Assembly: GCF_010727475.1 (NCBI RefSeq)
Contig: NZ_AP022567.1
Span: 7,192,001-7,256,000 of the forward strand
Source of the DNA: Mycolicibacterium mageritense
GTDB lineage: Bacteria > Actinomycetota > Actinomycetes > Mycobacteriales > Mycobacteriaceae
Length of the DNA stretch: 64,000 nt
Reading direction: 5' to 3'
Shown in pieces: positions 6,539 to 14,506 of this stretch (its first letter is position 1; each line of letters begins with the position of its first letter). The position numbers and the translations under genes are program-made. The notes below the pieces were generated by a model. That model searched no databases. It was given only the letters and a program-made list of their open reading frames with translations, and was not told the origin of the DNA.

Positions 6539-9231
6539 TGGGCGGCGGCGTCCCAGCTCCGGCCGTATCCGACCGACACCTCGAGCGGAACGTCCAGCGG
6601 GTACGCGTTACCCATGTGCTCGCGCACCAGGGCCTCCAGCGCGTCGCGCTCGCCTTCGACGACCTCGAAGAGCAGCTCGTCGTGCACCTGCAGCAGCATG
6701 CGCGATTTCAGTCCGGCTGCCTTGATGGCCTCGTCGACGTTGATCATCGCGACCTTGATGATGTCGGCGGCGCTGCCCTGGATGGGCGCGTTGAGCGCGG
6801 CACGCTCGGCGGCTTCACGGACGTTGCGGTTACTGCTGTCGAGCTCGGGCAGGTAGCGCCGACGACCGAACACGGTCGACGTGTAGCCGTCCTTGCGGGC
6901 CTGGTCGACGACGTCGCGCAGGTAGTCGCGGATGCCGCCGAACCGCGCGAAGTACTGCTCCATCTGGAGTTTGGCTTCCTCGGTGGAGATCTTGAGCTGG
7001 CTGGCCAGGCCGTACGCACTCAAGCCGTAGGCCAGGCCGTACGACATGGCCTTGACCCGGCGCCGCAGCTCGGGCGTGACCTCGTCGATCGGCACGTCGA
7101 AGGCCCGCGACGCGACGAACGAGTGCAGATCCTCGCCGGTGTTGAAGGCCTCGATCAGGCCCTCGTCACGCGAGAGATGGGCCATGATGCGCATCTCGAT
7201 CTGGCTGTAGTCGGCCGTCATCAGTTCGGCGTAGCCGTCGCCCACGACGAACGCGTCCCGGATGCGCCTGCCGGCCTCGGTGCGGATCGGGATGTTCTGC
7301 AGGTTGGGCTCGGTCGACGAGAGCCGGCCGGTCGCCGCGATGGTCTGGTTGAACGTCGTGTGGATGCGCCCGTCGGAGGCCACCGAGTTGAGCAGCCCGT
7401 CGACCGTCACCTTGAGCCGCGTGGCGTCGCGGTGCGTGAGCAGGTGCTGCAGGAACGGATGCCCCGTCTTGTCGAACAACGACTGCAACGCGTCGGCGTC
7501 GGTGGTGTAGCCGGTCTTGGTGCGTTTGGTCTTCGGCATCTCCAGCTCGTCGAACAGCACGACCTGAAGCTGCTTGGGTGAGCCGAGGTTGATCTGTTTG
7601 CCGATGACGCCGTAGGCGGCCTCGGCGGCGTCGCGGATCTGATCGGCGAAGTCGCTCTGCAGTTCCTTGAGATGCTCGCTGTCGACCGCGATGCCGGTGT
7701 GCTCCATCTGGGCCAGCACCCGTTGCACCGGCAGCTCCATGCGCCCCAGCAGCGAGGACGAGTCGATCCGCGCCAACTCCTCGTCGAGCGCGTCGGCGAG
7801 ATCAAGCACCGCGCAGGCCCGCAGGATCACGGTCTGCACGGCTTGCTCATCCACCCCGTCGGAATCGTCGAGCAGCGAAAGCTGTTGCTGCTCAGGAGTT
7901 TCGGCGCGCAACTCGCGGTGCAGGTAGCGCACCGCGAGGTCGTCGAGCGCGAAGCTACGCTGACCGGGCCGCACGAGGTATGCGGCCAGCGCGGTGTCGG
8001 AGGTGACGCCGCGCAGCGTCCAGCCCCGGCCTGCCAGATCGTGCATGGCCAGCTTGGCCTCGTGCAGCGCCTTGGGCGGCCCCGGATCGGCGAGCCACGA
8101 CGCCAGCGCGGCCTCGTCTTCGGGCGTGAGCGTTGCGGTGTCGATGTAGCGGCCGTCACCGTCGGCCGCCACGATGGCCAGCGCGGTGGCGTCGGCGTCA
8201 TACGCCAGGTGCGTGCCGACGACGGCCAGCCCGAACCGGTTGCCGAGGCTGTGCTCGGACAGCCAGGCCGCGAGCTCGCCGGGTTCCAGCGCGCGCCCGC
8301 GGACGTCGAAACCGTGCTCGACCTCGGGCTCGGCCGCGACGAGCGTCTCGAACAACCGGTCCCGCAGCACCCGGAACTCCAGGTCGTCGAACAGGCGGTG
8401 GATCTGGTCGCGATCCCACGGCAGGACGCGCAGCGTGTCGGGCGTCTGAGCCAGCGGCACGTCCCTGATCAGCTCGGTGAGCTCACGGTTGAGCACGACG
8501 CTGGACAGATTGGCGCGCAGCGCATCGCCCACCTTGCCCTTGACCTTGTCGACGTTGTCGACGAGCCCCTGCAGTGAGCCGTACTCGACGATCCACTTGG
8601 TGGCCGTCTTCTCCCCCACACCCGGAATGCCGGGCAGGTTGTCGCTCGGGTCGCCACGCAATGCCGCGAAATCCGGGTACTGCGTCGGGGTGAGGCCGTA
8701 CTTGTCCGCCACCGCTTCCGGGGTGAAGCGGGTCAACTCGCTGACGCCCTTGCGCGGGTACAGCACCGTGACGTCGTCGGTGACCAACTGCAGCGAGTCG
8801 CGGTCGCCGGTGACCACCAGCACGCGGTACCCGTCCTGCTCGGCCTGGGTGGCCAGGGTCGCGATGATGTCGTCGGCCTCAAAGCCGGGCTCGGCGAGCA
8901 CCGTGATGCCGAGCGCGCCGAGCACCTCCTTGGTGATGTCGATCTGCCCGCGGAACTCGTCGGGCGTCGCCGACCGGCCCTCCTTGTACTCGGGGTATTT
9001 CTCCTTGCGGAACGTCTGCCGGGACACGTCGAACGCCGCGGCGACGTGGCTGGGCTGCTCGTCGCGGAGCAGGTTGATGAGCATCGCGGTGAATCCGTAG
9101 ACCGCGTTGGTGGTCAGCCCGCCCTGCGTCTTGAAGTTCTCGGCCGGAAGCGCGTAGAAGGCGCGGAACGCCAGCGAGTTGCCGTCGAGGAGCATGAGAG
9201 TTGGCTTGGTGGTGGCCTGGGCGTCCGTCAC
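6535..9231 (-). CDS. polA: DNA polymerase I
   Basis: The protein has 898 aa. The N-terminal about 300 residues are a 5'-nuclease domain (LLDGNSLAFRAFYALP, then GDRDSLQLV and RGDPSDNLPGIPGVGEKT). A central domain follows that in mycobacteria has lost the proofreading 3'-5' exonuclease residues. The polymerase domain carries motif A DYSQIEMRI (about residue 671), motif B RRRVKAMSYGLAYGL, and motif C QVHDELLFEV (about 848). It fills repair gaps and replaces RNA primers. I chose GTG 9231 because the open frame further upstream lies antiparallel-frame inside the LysR gene and has no PolA similarity; ribosome site weak. It starts 10 bp after the LysR stop on the same strand, so some co-transcription is possible. 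Confidence 0.97.
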   Translation of the reverse strand: MTDAQATTKPTLMLLDGNSLAFRAFYALPAENFKTQGGLTTNAVYGFTAMLINLLRDEQPSHVAAAFDVSRQTFRKEKYPEYKEGRSATPDEFRGQIDITKEVLGALGITVLAEPGFEADDIIATLATQAEQDGYRVLVVTGDRDSLQLVTDDVTVLYPRKGVSELTRFTPEAVADKYGLTPTQYPDFAALRGDPSDNLPGIPGVGEKTATKWIVEYGSLQGLVDNVDKVKGKVGDALRANLSSVVLNRELTELIRDVPLAQTPDTLRVLPWDRDQIHRLFDDLEFRVLRDRLFETLVAAEPEVEHGFDVRGRALEPGELAAWLSEHSLGNRFGLAVVGTHLAYDADATALAIVAADGDGRYIDTATLTPEDEAALASWLADPGPPKALHEAKLAMHDLAGRGWTLRGVTSDTALAAYLVRPGQRSFALDDLAVRYLHRELRAETPEQQQLSLLDDSDGVDEQAVQTVILRACAVLDLADALDEELARIDSSSLLGRMELPVQRVLAQMEHTGIAVDSEHLKELQSDFADQIRDAAEAAYGVIGKQINLGSPKQLQVVLFDELEMPKTKRTKTGYTTDADALQSLFDKTGHPFLQHLLTHRDATRLKVTVDGLLNSVASDGRIHTTFNQTIAATGRLSSTEPNLQNIPIRTEAGRRIRDAFVVGDGYAELMTADYSQIEMRIMAHLSRDEGLIEAFNTGEDLHSFVASRAFDVPIDEVTPELRRRVKAMSYGLAYGLSAYGLASQLKISTEEAKLQMEQYFARFGGIRDYLRDVVDQARKDGYTSTVFGRRRYLPELDSSNRNVREAAERAALNAPIQGSAADIIKVAMINVDEAIKAAGLKSRMLLQVHDELLFEVVEGERDALEALVREHMGNAYPLDVPLEVSVGYGRSWDAAAH

Positions 9232-9241
9232 GCCACTAACT

Positions 9242-10126
9242 CTATGCACCGCCTCCGACGAGTTCGGCGGCCATCTCGATGAGCGCCCGCGCGGCCGGGC
9301 TGATCGGCCCGGCCGCGCGCCAGGCCAGCACCAGTCGCCCGCGTAGTTCAGGCCTGATCGAGATGGCGTGGACGTCGGTGCGCTCACGGGCCACCGACCC
9401 CGGCACGATCGCCACCCCCAGTCCGCGGGCCGCGAGGTCGGCGAGCGCATCGGGCGTCGCGGCCTCGAACACGACGTGCGGCGTGACCCCGGCCGCCGCA
9501 CATGCCCGGTCGAACTGCCGACGGATGCCCCCGCCGGCCGGCAGCGCGATCAACGGGCGCTGCGCGAGGCCGGCGAGCCCGACCGTGCGGCGCGTCGCCC
9601 AGGGATCGGCGTGGCCCACCACGGCCTCGATCGGCTGTTCGGTCGTGGTCGCGACCGCCAGCCCCTCGGGTACCTCGTCGGCACCGACCGACGTGATCGC
9701 GACGTCGAACCTGCCGCTGCGGACACCGTCGATCAATGCATCCGAGGTGTCGGTGGACAACGTGATCTCCACCGCGGGATGGGCCCGGTGGTAGTCCGCG
9801 AGCAGCTGCGGCATGTCGACGTTGTGGGCCGTCACCGTGCCCACCGTCACCGAACCGCGGACCAGCTGCGCGAGCTCGTCCACCGCGGCCTTGGCCTGCC
9901 GCACCGCGTCGAGCGCGGCCCGTGCGTACGGCAGCACGGCCTCCCCCGCCGCAGTGAGCCGGACCTCGCGCCGGGACCGGTCCAGCAGAGGCTGGCCCAA
10001 TTCCCGCTCCAGCCGGGCGATCTGGGCACTCACCGCGGGCTGCGCGACGTGCACGCGCCGGGCCGCGCGGGTGAAGTTGGCCTCCTCGGTGACGGCCACG
10101 AAGTATTCGAGCTGCCGCAGTTCCAT
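9242..10126 (-). CDS. LysR-family transcriptional regulator
   Basis: The protein has 294 aa. The N-terminal winged helix-turn-helix (about residues 1-60) has the family pattern MELRQLEYFVAV, FTRAARRVHVAQPAVSAQI, LERELGQPLLDR. From about residue 90 it has the periplasmic-binding-like effector domain. It is divergent from the FAD monooxygenase/hydrolase pair, the usual LysR arrangement, so those genes are its probable targets, with an aromatic-type ligand plausible but unproven. The start ATG at 10126 lies 8 bp after a perfect TATAAT, suggesting a leaderless message; a 12-bp inverted repeat covers that -10 and would allow autoregulation. Confidence 0.92.
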   Translation of the reverse strand: MELRQLEYFVAVTEEANFTRAARRVHVAQPAVSAQIARLERELGQPLLDRSRREVRLTAAGEAVLPYARAALDAVRQAKAAVDELAQLVRGSVTVGTVTAHNVDMPQLLADYHRAHPAVEITLSTDTSDALIDGVRSGRFDVAITSVGADEVPEGLAVATTTEQPIEAVVGHADPWATRRTVGLAGLAQRPLIALPAGGGIRRQFDRACAAAGVTPHVVFEAATPDALADLAARGLGVAIVPGSVARERTDVHAISIRPELRGRLVLAWRAAGPISPAARALIEMAAELVGGGA

Positions 10127-10129
10127 AAC

Positions 10130-10141
10130 CTATGATTATAG
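10130..10141 (-). promoter_or_regulatory. TATAAT -10 of the LysR gene inside an inverted repeat (candidate operator)
   Basis: On the minus strand CTATAATCATAG is a near-palindrome (10 of 12 positions symmetric) and contains a consensus -10 TATAAT (10140-10135), 8 bp before the LysR ATG. The 71-bp intergenic region also has a TATAAC (10168-10173) that could serve the divergent monooxygenase gene. A LysR dimer bound here would cover its own promoter. Confidence 0.5.
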
Positions 10142-10197
10142 TTTCTGTATTGAGATCGTATTGGACTTATAACTGCTGCTCCGCGCACGCTGGAAAC

Positions 10198-11319
10198 ATG
10201 AATATCGTCATCGCAGGCGCCGGCATCGGTGGCCTCACCACAGCATTGACCCTGCACGCGAGGGGCATGGACGTCACCGTCGTGGAATCTGCCCGCGACC
10301 TCGCAGCCCTGGGAGTCGGCATCAACCTGCTGCCGCACGCCGTGCGCGAATTGCACGAACTGGGACTCGGCGACGCTTTGCGGGACATCTCGGCCACGCC
10401 CGCGGTGATCGACTTCTACACGTCCGACGGGGCGCTGTTGTTCCGCGAACCGCGCGGGATCGAAGGCGGGTACGGCTATCCGCAGTGCTCGGTACACCGC
10501 GGCAGGCTGCAGATGCTGTTGCTCGACGCCGTGACGGACCGGCTCGGCCCGGACGCGGTGCGCACCGGTGCGGGCGTGGTCGATTTCGCAGAATCCGCGT
10601 CCGGGGTGCGCGTGCGAACGCGGGCAGGCGAATTCGCCGCCGAGGTGTTCGTCGGCGCCGACGGCGTGCAGTCCACGGTGCGGCGCCGACTGCATCCCGG
10701 CCCCGACCCGCTGGCCTGGTCGGGCGTGCGGATGTTCCGCGGCGCGAGCCATATGCCGCCGTTCCTCGACGGGCGCACGATGGCGATCGTCAAAGGCCCC
10801 GGTGGCGTCGAACTGGTCACCTATCCGATCGGCGGCGATCTGGTGAACTGGGTGCTGCAGGTGGAAGACGGTGAGCCAGGGGCGTTGCCGGGCGACGCGA
10901 ACTGGAACACCCCGGCCGATCCCGCGGCCGTCGCGGCGCACATGTCGGGCTGGCACCTGGACTGGCTGGACCCCGCCGAGCTTGTGGCCAATTCCGGCAG
11001 GGTGTTCGAGTACCCGATGGTCGACCGGGAACCGTTGTCTCACTGGGGAACTCGACGCGTCACCCTGCTCGGCGACGCCGCGCACCCGATGTACCCCGTC
11101 GGCGCCAACGGCGGCTCGCAGGCCATCCTCGATGCCCGGGCGCTGGCCGACGAGCTGGCCGAAGGCCGCGGCGTGGCCGGTTACGAAGCCCGGCGCATTC
11201 CCGAAACCACCGCCGTGGTGCAGGCGAACCGCGACATGCATGCGTCGAGCCCTGATGATCTGGCCCGGGTCACGGCCGACTACCGCCGGAACACGTTCGC
11301 CGACAGGAGTTCCCGATGA
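10198..11319 (+). CDS. FAD-dependent aromatic-type monooxygenase (PHBH fold)
   Basis: The protein has 373 aa. It is a group A flavoprotein hydroxylase: the FAD-binding GAGIGG at residues 7-12, VGADGVQSTVRR (the DG motif) near 151, and LLGDAAHPMYPVGANG (the GD motif) near 290. Such enzymes hydroxylate phenols, salicylates or N-heterocycles using NAD(P)H and O2; the substrate is unknown. I chose ATG 10198 because the Rossmann strand starts immediately after it; an in-frame ATG at 10132 would add a Cys-rich segment with no family match. It overlaps the downstream hydrolase by 4 bp (ATGA), so the two are co-translated, and it is divergent from a LysR regulator. Confidence 0.9.
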   Translation: MNIVIAGAGIGGLTTALTLHARGMDVTVVESARDLAALGVGINLLPHAVRELHELGLGDALRDISATPAVIDFYTSDGALLFREPRGIEGGYGYPQCSVHRGRLQMLLLDAVTDRLGPDAVRTGAGVVDFAESASGVRVRTRAGEFAAEVFVGADGVQSTVRRRLHPGPDPLAWSGVRMFRGASHMPPFLDGRTMAIVKGPGGVELVTYPIGGDLVNWVLQVEDGEPGALPGDANWNTPADPAAVAAHMSGWHLDWLDPAELVANSGRVFEYPMVDREPLSHWGTRRVTLLGDAAHPMYPVGANGGSQAILDARALADELAEGRGVAGYEARRIPETTAVVQANRDMHASSPDDLARVTADYRRNTFADRSSR

Positions 11320-11981
11320 GCACGTACGTCCTGGTACCCGGCGCGTGCCACGGCGGCTGGTGCTTCGACGACCTGACGGCCGCGCTGCGCGCGGACGGTA
11401 ACCGGGTCTTCGCACTCACACTGACCGGACTCGCCGAACGCGCACACCTGCTGCATGCGGGCGTCAACCTCGACACCCACATCGCGGACGTGGTAGCCGA
11501 ATTCGAGGCTCAGCGCATCATGAACGCGGTTCTGGTCGGGCACAGCTACGGCGGCATGGTGATCACCGCTGTCGCCGACCGCCTCCCGGACCGGGTCCGC
11601 GCGCTGGTGTACCTGGACGCGTTCGCGCCCCGGGACGGCGAATCGTGCTGGACGCTGACCAACGAAGAGCAGCGGCAGTGGTATATCGGGGTCGACGCGA
11701 CGGGCTACGGCGTGCCGCCGCTGCCGTTCTTCGACGAGCGCGCGACCGCGCATCCGCTGGCGTCGCTGCTCCAGCCGGTTCGGCTCGGATGCGAGCCGCA
11801 AGGGGTACGCCGGGTGTTCGTCTACGCGCAGCAGTGGCCGACCGAGTCACCGTTCGCACCAACTTACGAGCGGCTGCGCACCGACCCCGCGTGGACGACG
11901 TACTCACTCGACGGGGCGCACAACCTCATGCGGGACAACCCGGACGACCTGCTGCGGATCCTCACCGCCGCCGGTCAGTAG
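11316..11981 (+). CDS. Alpha/beta hydrolase (esterase-like)
   Basis: The protein has 221 aa. It has an oxyanion-hole VPGACHGGW near residues 7-15, the nucleophile elbow GHSYGG with Ser77, and a probable catalytic His202 in DGAHNLM. The compact size and the PGACHGGWCF start resemble the salicylate/hydroxynitrile esterase-like subfamily. Overlapping the flavin hydroxylase by 4 bp, it probably acts in the same pathway, for instance releasing or cleaving an ester or ring-opened product of the hydroxylation; this is inference. Its 3' end overlaps the convergent small gene by 7 bp (11975-11981). Confidence 0.85.
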   Translation: MSTYVLVPGACHGGWCFDDLTAALRADGNRVFALTLTGLAERAHLLHAGVNLDTHIADVVAEFEAQRIMNAVLVGHSYGGMVITAVADRLPDRVRALVYLDAFAPRDGESCWTLTNEEQRQWYIGVDATGYGVPPLPFFDERATAHPLASLLQPVRLGCEPQGVRRVFVYAQQWPTESPFAPTYERLRTDPAWTTYSLDGAHNLMRDNPDDLLRILTAAGQ

Positions 11982-12325
11982 CCCAGCAACTTGCGGAACT
12001 GTTGTCCGACCGCCATCGACCGGCCCATCCGCTGCACCCAGCCGTCGAGTGCGGCCTTGGTGTCGGCCGGATCCCAGCCACGCTCCCGCGCAAGGGTGAT
12101 CAGGCCGGCCTCGTCCGTGATCCCCCTGGCCTGAGCGTCCCGCGCCAAGCCGGCGTAATCCTCCAGCGAGATGCCGTTGATGGGCGCCCAGATGGGGTCG
12201 TTCTGAGCCACCGACCGGGTCGACGGCCCACCGAAGACGGCGGTGTCGATGGGGCCTGCACCCCGAACGTGCACCATGCCGTCACCCTGCTGGGCGGCTT
12301 GTCTTACCTTCTTGAAGAGTCCCAT
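11975..12325 (-). CDS. Conserved hypothetical protein, 116 aa
   Basis: I do not recognise a named family. The protein starts MGLFKKVRQAAQQGDG, has a flexible middle, and ends in a helical region (about residues 55-116) containing DAQARGITDEAGL and a Trp/Arg-rich last helix ending KLLGY. There is no signal peptide or membrane segment. The ATG at 12325 is chosen because the longer open frame upstream runs through the divergent KstR-type promoter region. A cytosolic, possibly helical, small protein is all that can be said. It shares the 139-bp control region with the DUF35/thiolase pair. Confidence 0.65.
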   Translation of the reverse strand: MGLFKKVRQAAQQGDGMVHVRGAGPIDTAVFGGPSTRSVAQNDPIWAPINGISLEDYAGLARDAQARGITDEAGLITLARERGWDPADTKAALDGWVQRMGRSMAVGQQFRKLLGY

Positions 12326-12413
12326 CGATGCCTCCGATCCCCGATGCCGTCTCGGTGAAACTAACGGCGCTGTACTCGGGTGGCTGGGGTATCGGACTAC
12401 CCCACTTGGACCC

Positions 12414-12437
12414 GAAACTGGAACACGTTTCAGTTTC
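12414..12437 (+). promoter_or_regulatory. KstR-type operator (core 12419-12432)
   Basis: The core TGGAACACGTTTCA fits the published mycobacterial KstR pattern TnnAACnnGTTnnA at every fixed position. It is centred in a 24-bp near-palindrome whose outer arms are GAAACTG and CAGTTTC. It sits about 20 bp upstream of the -10 of the DUF35 gene, over the expected -35. KstR is the TetR-type repressor of cholesterol catabolism that is released by cholesterol-derived CoA thioesters; I recall the M. tuberculosis homologs Rv1628c/Rv1627c as KstR-regulon members. Confidence 0.85.
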
Positions 12438-12451
12438 GCCGCGGAAATCGG

Positions 12452-12457
12452 TAGGCT
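12452..12457 (+). promoter_or_regulatory. -10 element for a leaderless DUF35 transcript
   Basis: TAGGCT (TANNNT) ends 7 bp before the GTG at 12465, with no Shine-Dalgarno sequence. The KstR-type box lies where RNA polymerase would contact the -35. Confidence 0.5.
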
Positions 12458-12464
12458 GACCCGC

Positions 12465-12902
12465 GTGCCAGCAGCAACCACGCAACCCGCGATCGAAGGG
12501 TGGTTCGCCACCGACGACGCCGGTGCCACACATCTGATCGGCGGCAAGTGCACCCAGTGCGCCACCTACGTGTTCCCGCCGCGGGAGAACAACTGCCCCA
12601 ACCCGGCCTGCACCAGCGACACGCTTGACCTGGTTCCGCTGTCGCGCCGCGGCACGGTGTGGAGCTACACCGAGAACCGGTACCTCCCGCCTGCGCCGTA
12701 CCCGCAGTCCGACCCGTTCGAGCCGTTCGCGATCGCTGCCGTCGAACTGGCCGAGGAAGGCCTGATCGTGCTCGGCAAGGTCGTCGAGGGCACGCTGGCC
12801 GCCGACCTCAAGGTCGGCATGGAGATGGAGCTGACCACGATGACGCTCTACACCGACGACGAGGGCGTCGAGCGCACCACCCATGCCTGGAGGATCGCCT
12901 GA
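12465..12902 (+). CDS. DUF35 OB-fold/zinc-ribbon acyl-CoA-associated protein
   Basis: The protein has 145 aa. An N-terminal rubredoxin-like zinc ribbon has Cys29, Cys32, Cys44 and Cys49, followed by an OB-fold with FAIAAVELAEEGLIVLGKV. DUF35 proteins form complexes with thiolase-fold enzymes and help bind the acyl-CoA; the known example is the DUF35 domain of ChsH2 with the aldolase Ltp2 in steroid side-chain degradation. The next gene is such a thiolase-like protein and starts in the stop codon (TGATG), so a complex is likely. The GTG at 12465 is chosen over upstream starts because it follows the -10 and matches the family N-terminus. Control by KstR is suggested by the operator upstream. 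Confidence 0.9.
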   Translation: MPAATTQPAIEGWFATDDAGATHLIGGKCTQCATYVFPPRENNCPNPACTSDTLDLVPLSRRGTVWSYTENRYLPPAPYPQSDPFEPFAIAAVELAEEGLIVLGKVVEGTLAADLKVGMEMELTTMTLYTDDEGVERTTHAWRIA

Positions 12903-14104
12903 TGAGCACGCCGGAGCCTTTGTACATCCTCGGCGCGGGCATGCACCCGTGGGGCAAGTGGGGACGTGACTTCACCGAGTACGGCGTCGTCGCCGCCCGC
13001 GCGGCCCTGGCCGAGGCCGGCCTGGACTGGCGCCAAATCCAGCTGGTCGCGGGCGCCGACACGATCCGCAACGGCTACCCGGGCTTCATCGCCGGGTCGA
13101 CGTTCGCGCAGAAGCTGGGCTGGAACGGCGTGCCGGTGTCGTCGTCGTACGCGGCGTGCGCGTCGGGCTCACAGGCCCTGCAGAGCGCCAGGGCCCAGAT
13201 CTTGGCCGGGTTCTGCGATGTGGCGCTGGTGATCGGCGCCGATACCACACCCAAGGGTGCGTTCGCGCCCGTCGGCGGCGAACGCAAGAACGATCCCGAC
13301 TGGCAGCGGTTCCACCTGCTCGGGGCGATGAACCCCGTGTACTTCGCCCTGCTGGCCCGGCGCCGGATGGACCTCTACGGCGCCACCGCCGAGGACTTCG
13401 CGCAGGTGAAGGTGAAGAACTCGCGCCACGGCCTGCAGAATCCGAATGCGCGCTACCGCAAGGAAGCCGCGATCGAAGACGTGCTGGCCAGCCCGGTGGT
13501 GTCCGATCCGCTGCGCCAGCTCGACATCTGCGCGACGTCCGACGGGGCGGCGGCGCTGATCGTGGCTTCGAAGTCGTTCGCGGAGAAGCACCTCGGTTCC
13601 GTGGAGGGCGTGCCGTCGGTGCGTGCGATCTCGACCGTGACGCCGCAGTACCCACAGCATCTTCCCGAATTGCCGGATATCGCAACGGATTCCACCGCCG
13701 TGGTGGCAGCTCCCGAGCGCGTGTTCAAGGACCAGATCCTCGACGCGGCCTACGCCGAAGCCGGGATCGGGCCCGAGGACGTCAGCCTGGCCGAGGTGTA
13801 CGACCTGTCCACCGCACTCGAGCTGGACTGGTACGAACACCTGGGGCTGTGCGCCAAGGGCGAAGGTGAGCAGTTGCTGCGCAGCGGGGCCACCACCATC
13901 GGCGGCCGGGTGCCGGTGAACCCGTCGGGCGGCCTGGCGTGCTTCGGCGAAGCCATCCCGGCGCAGGCCATCGCGCAGGTGTGCGAGCTGACGTGGCAGC
14001 TGCGCGGGACCGCGACGGGCCGCCAGGTCGAGGGCGCCACGGTCGGCGTGACCGCCAACCAGGGCCTGTTCGGCCACGGCTCGTCGGTGATCGTCGCGCG
14101 ATAG
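12902..14104 (+). CDS. SCP2-type thiolase-like protein (lipid-transfer/aldolase family, Rv1627c-like)
   Basis: The protein has 400 aa with the thiolase fold. The nucleophile-loop Cys86 is in YAACASGSQA. Two usual thiolase residues differ: where thiolases have GGxxxxGHPxGA this has GGLACFGEAIPAQA (the GHP His is replaced), and the C-terminal CxG motif is replaced by GHGSS. Such changes occur in the Ltp aldolases of steroid side-chain cleavage, so condensation/thiolysis may not be its reaction. It overlaps the DUF35 gene by one base and shares its KstR-type promoter, which points to cholesterol or related sterol catabolism. An alternative is a thiolase acting on an unknown branched acyl-CoA. 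Confidence 0.85.
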   Translation: MSTPEPLYILGAGMHPWGKWGRDFTEYGVVAARAALAEAGLDWRQIQLVAGADTIRNGYPGFIAGSTFAQKLGWNGVPVSSSYAACASGSQALQSARAQILAGFCDVALVIGADTTPKGAFAPVGGERKNDPDWQRFHLLGAMNPVYFALLARRRMDLYGATAEDFAQVKVKNSRHGLQNPNARYRKEAAIEDVLASPVVSDPLRQLDICATSDGAAALIVASKSFAEKHLGSVEGVPSVRAISTVTPQYPQHLPELPDIATDSTAVVAAPERVFKDQILDAAYAEAGIGPEDVSLAEVYDLSTALELDWYEHLGLCAKGEGEQLLRSGATTIGGRVPVNPSGGLACFGEAIPAQAIAQVCELTWQLRGTATGRQVEGATVGVTANQGLFGHGSSVIVAR

Positions 14105-14117
14105 CTCACTTCGCACC

Positions 14118-14178
14118 GCGAACGTGCGGGTCTGCTGCCCGACACACCGGGGAACGTCAGCATTTTCCGCACGTTCGC
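14118..14178. repeat. Inverted-repeat hairpin, 12-bp arms, intergenic
   Basis: gcgaacgtgcgg (14118-14129) and ccgcacgttcgc (14167-14178) are exact reverse complements with 37 nt between. The element lies right after the thiolase stop and before the DUF167 gene. It resembles the hairpin 250 bp further on (14428-14486) in its outer arms and in an inner tgcccgacac/tgtcggc-type segment. It may end transcription or belong to a dispersed intergenic repeat family. Confidence 0.7.
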
Positions 14179-14192
14179 GCCACGATGACGGT

Positions 14193-14420
14193 GTGAGCGA
14201 AACCGTGGTCGTCCGCGTCAAGCCGGGCAGCAAGAAGGGCCCGCTCGTCGAGGTCGGCGACGACAGTGCGCTCACGATCTATGTGCAGGAGCGCGCGGTC
14301 GACGGCAAGGCCAACGAAGCCGTCACGAAACTGCTTGCCGCACATCTCGGGGTGCCGCGCCGCCGCGTGGAGTTGATCTCGGGAGCGACCGCGCGGCTCA
14401 AGCGTTTTCGCATCACCTGA
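14193..14420 (+). CDS. DUF167/YggU-family small protein
   Basis: The protein has 75 aa. It has the family pattern: VRVKPGSKKGP near the start, a central LTIYVQERAVDGKANEAVTKLLA, and LGVPRRRVELISGATARLKRFRI at the end. The family fold is known (YggU/MTH637) but its function is not. The GTG at 14193 gives the usual family length; a longer frame upstream would run into the hairpin repeat. The gene stands alone between two hairpin repeats. Confidence 0.85.
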   Translation: MSETVVVRVKPGSKKGPLVEVGDDSALTIYVQERAVDGKANEAVTKLLAAHLGVPRRRVELISGATARLKRFRIT

Positions 14421-14427
14421 GCGCCGA

Positions 14428-14486
14428 CGAGCGTGCACAGAGTGCTGGTCAAAGGCGGCGTGTCGGCGGACAGACACGCACGCTCG
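14428..14486. repeat. Inverted-repeat hairpin, 9-bp perfect arms, intergenic
   Basis: cgagcgtgc (14428-14436) pairs with gcacgctcg (14478-14486). Inside are cagagtgctgg and gtgtcggcggacagac, segments I recall from recurrent intergenic hairpins of mycobacterial genomes. It fills most of the gap between the convergent DUF167 and kinase-fusion genes and probably ends both transcripts. Confidence 0.65.
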
Positions 14487-14506
14487 CGGTGCAAATGGGC
14501 CCTGCG

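Noticed and set aside
9232..9501. N-terminal extension of polA by 90 codons
   Set aside because: It lies within the LysR coding region in another frame and has no similarity to PolA; the GTG at 9231 gives the family N-terminus.
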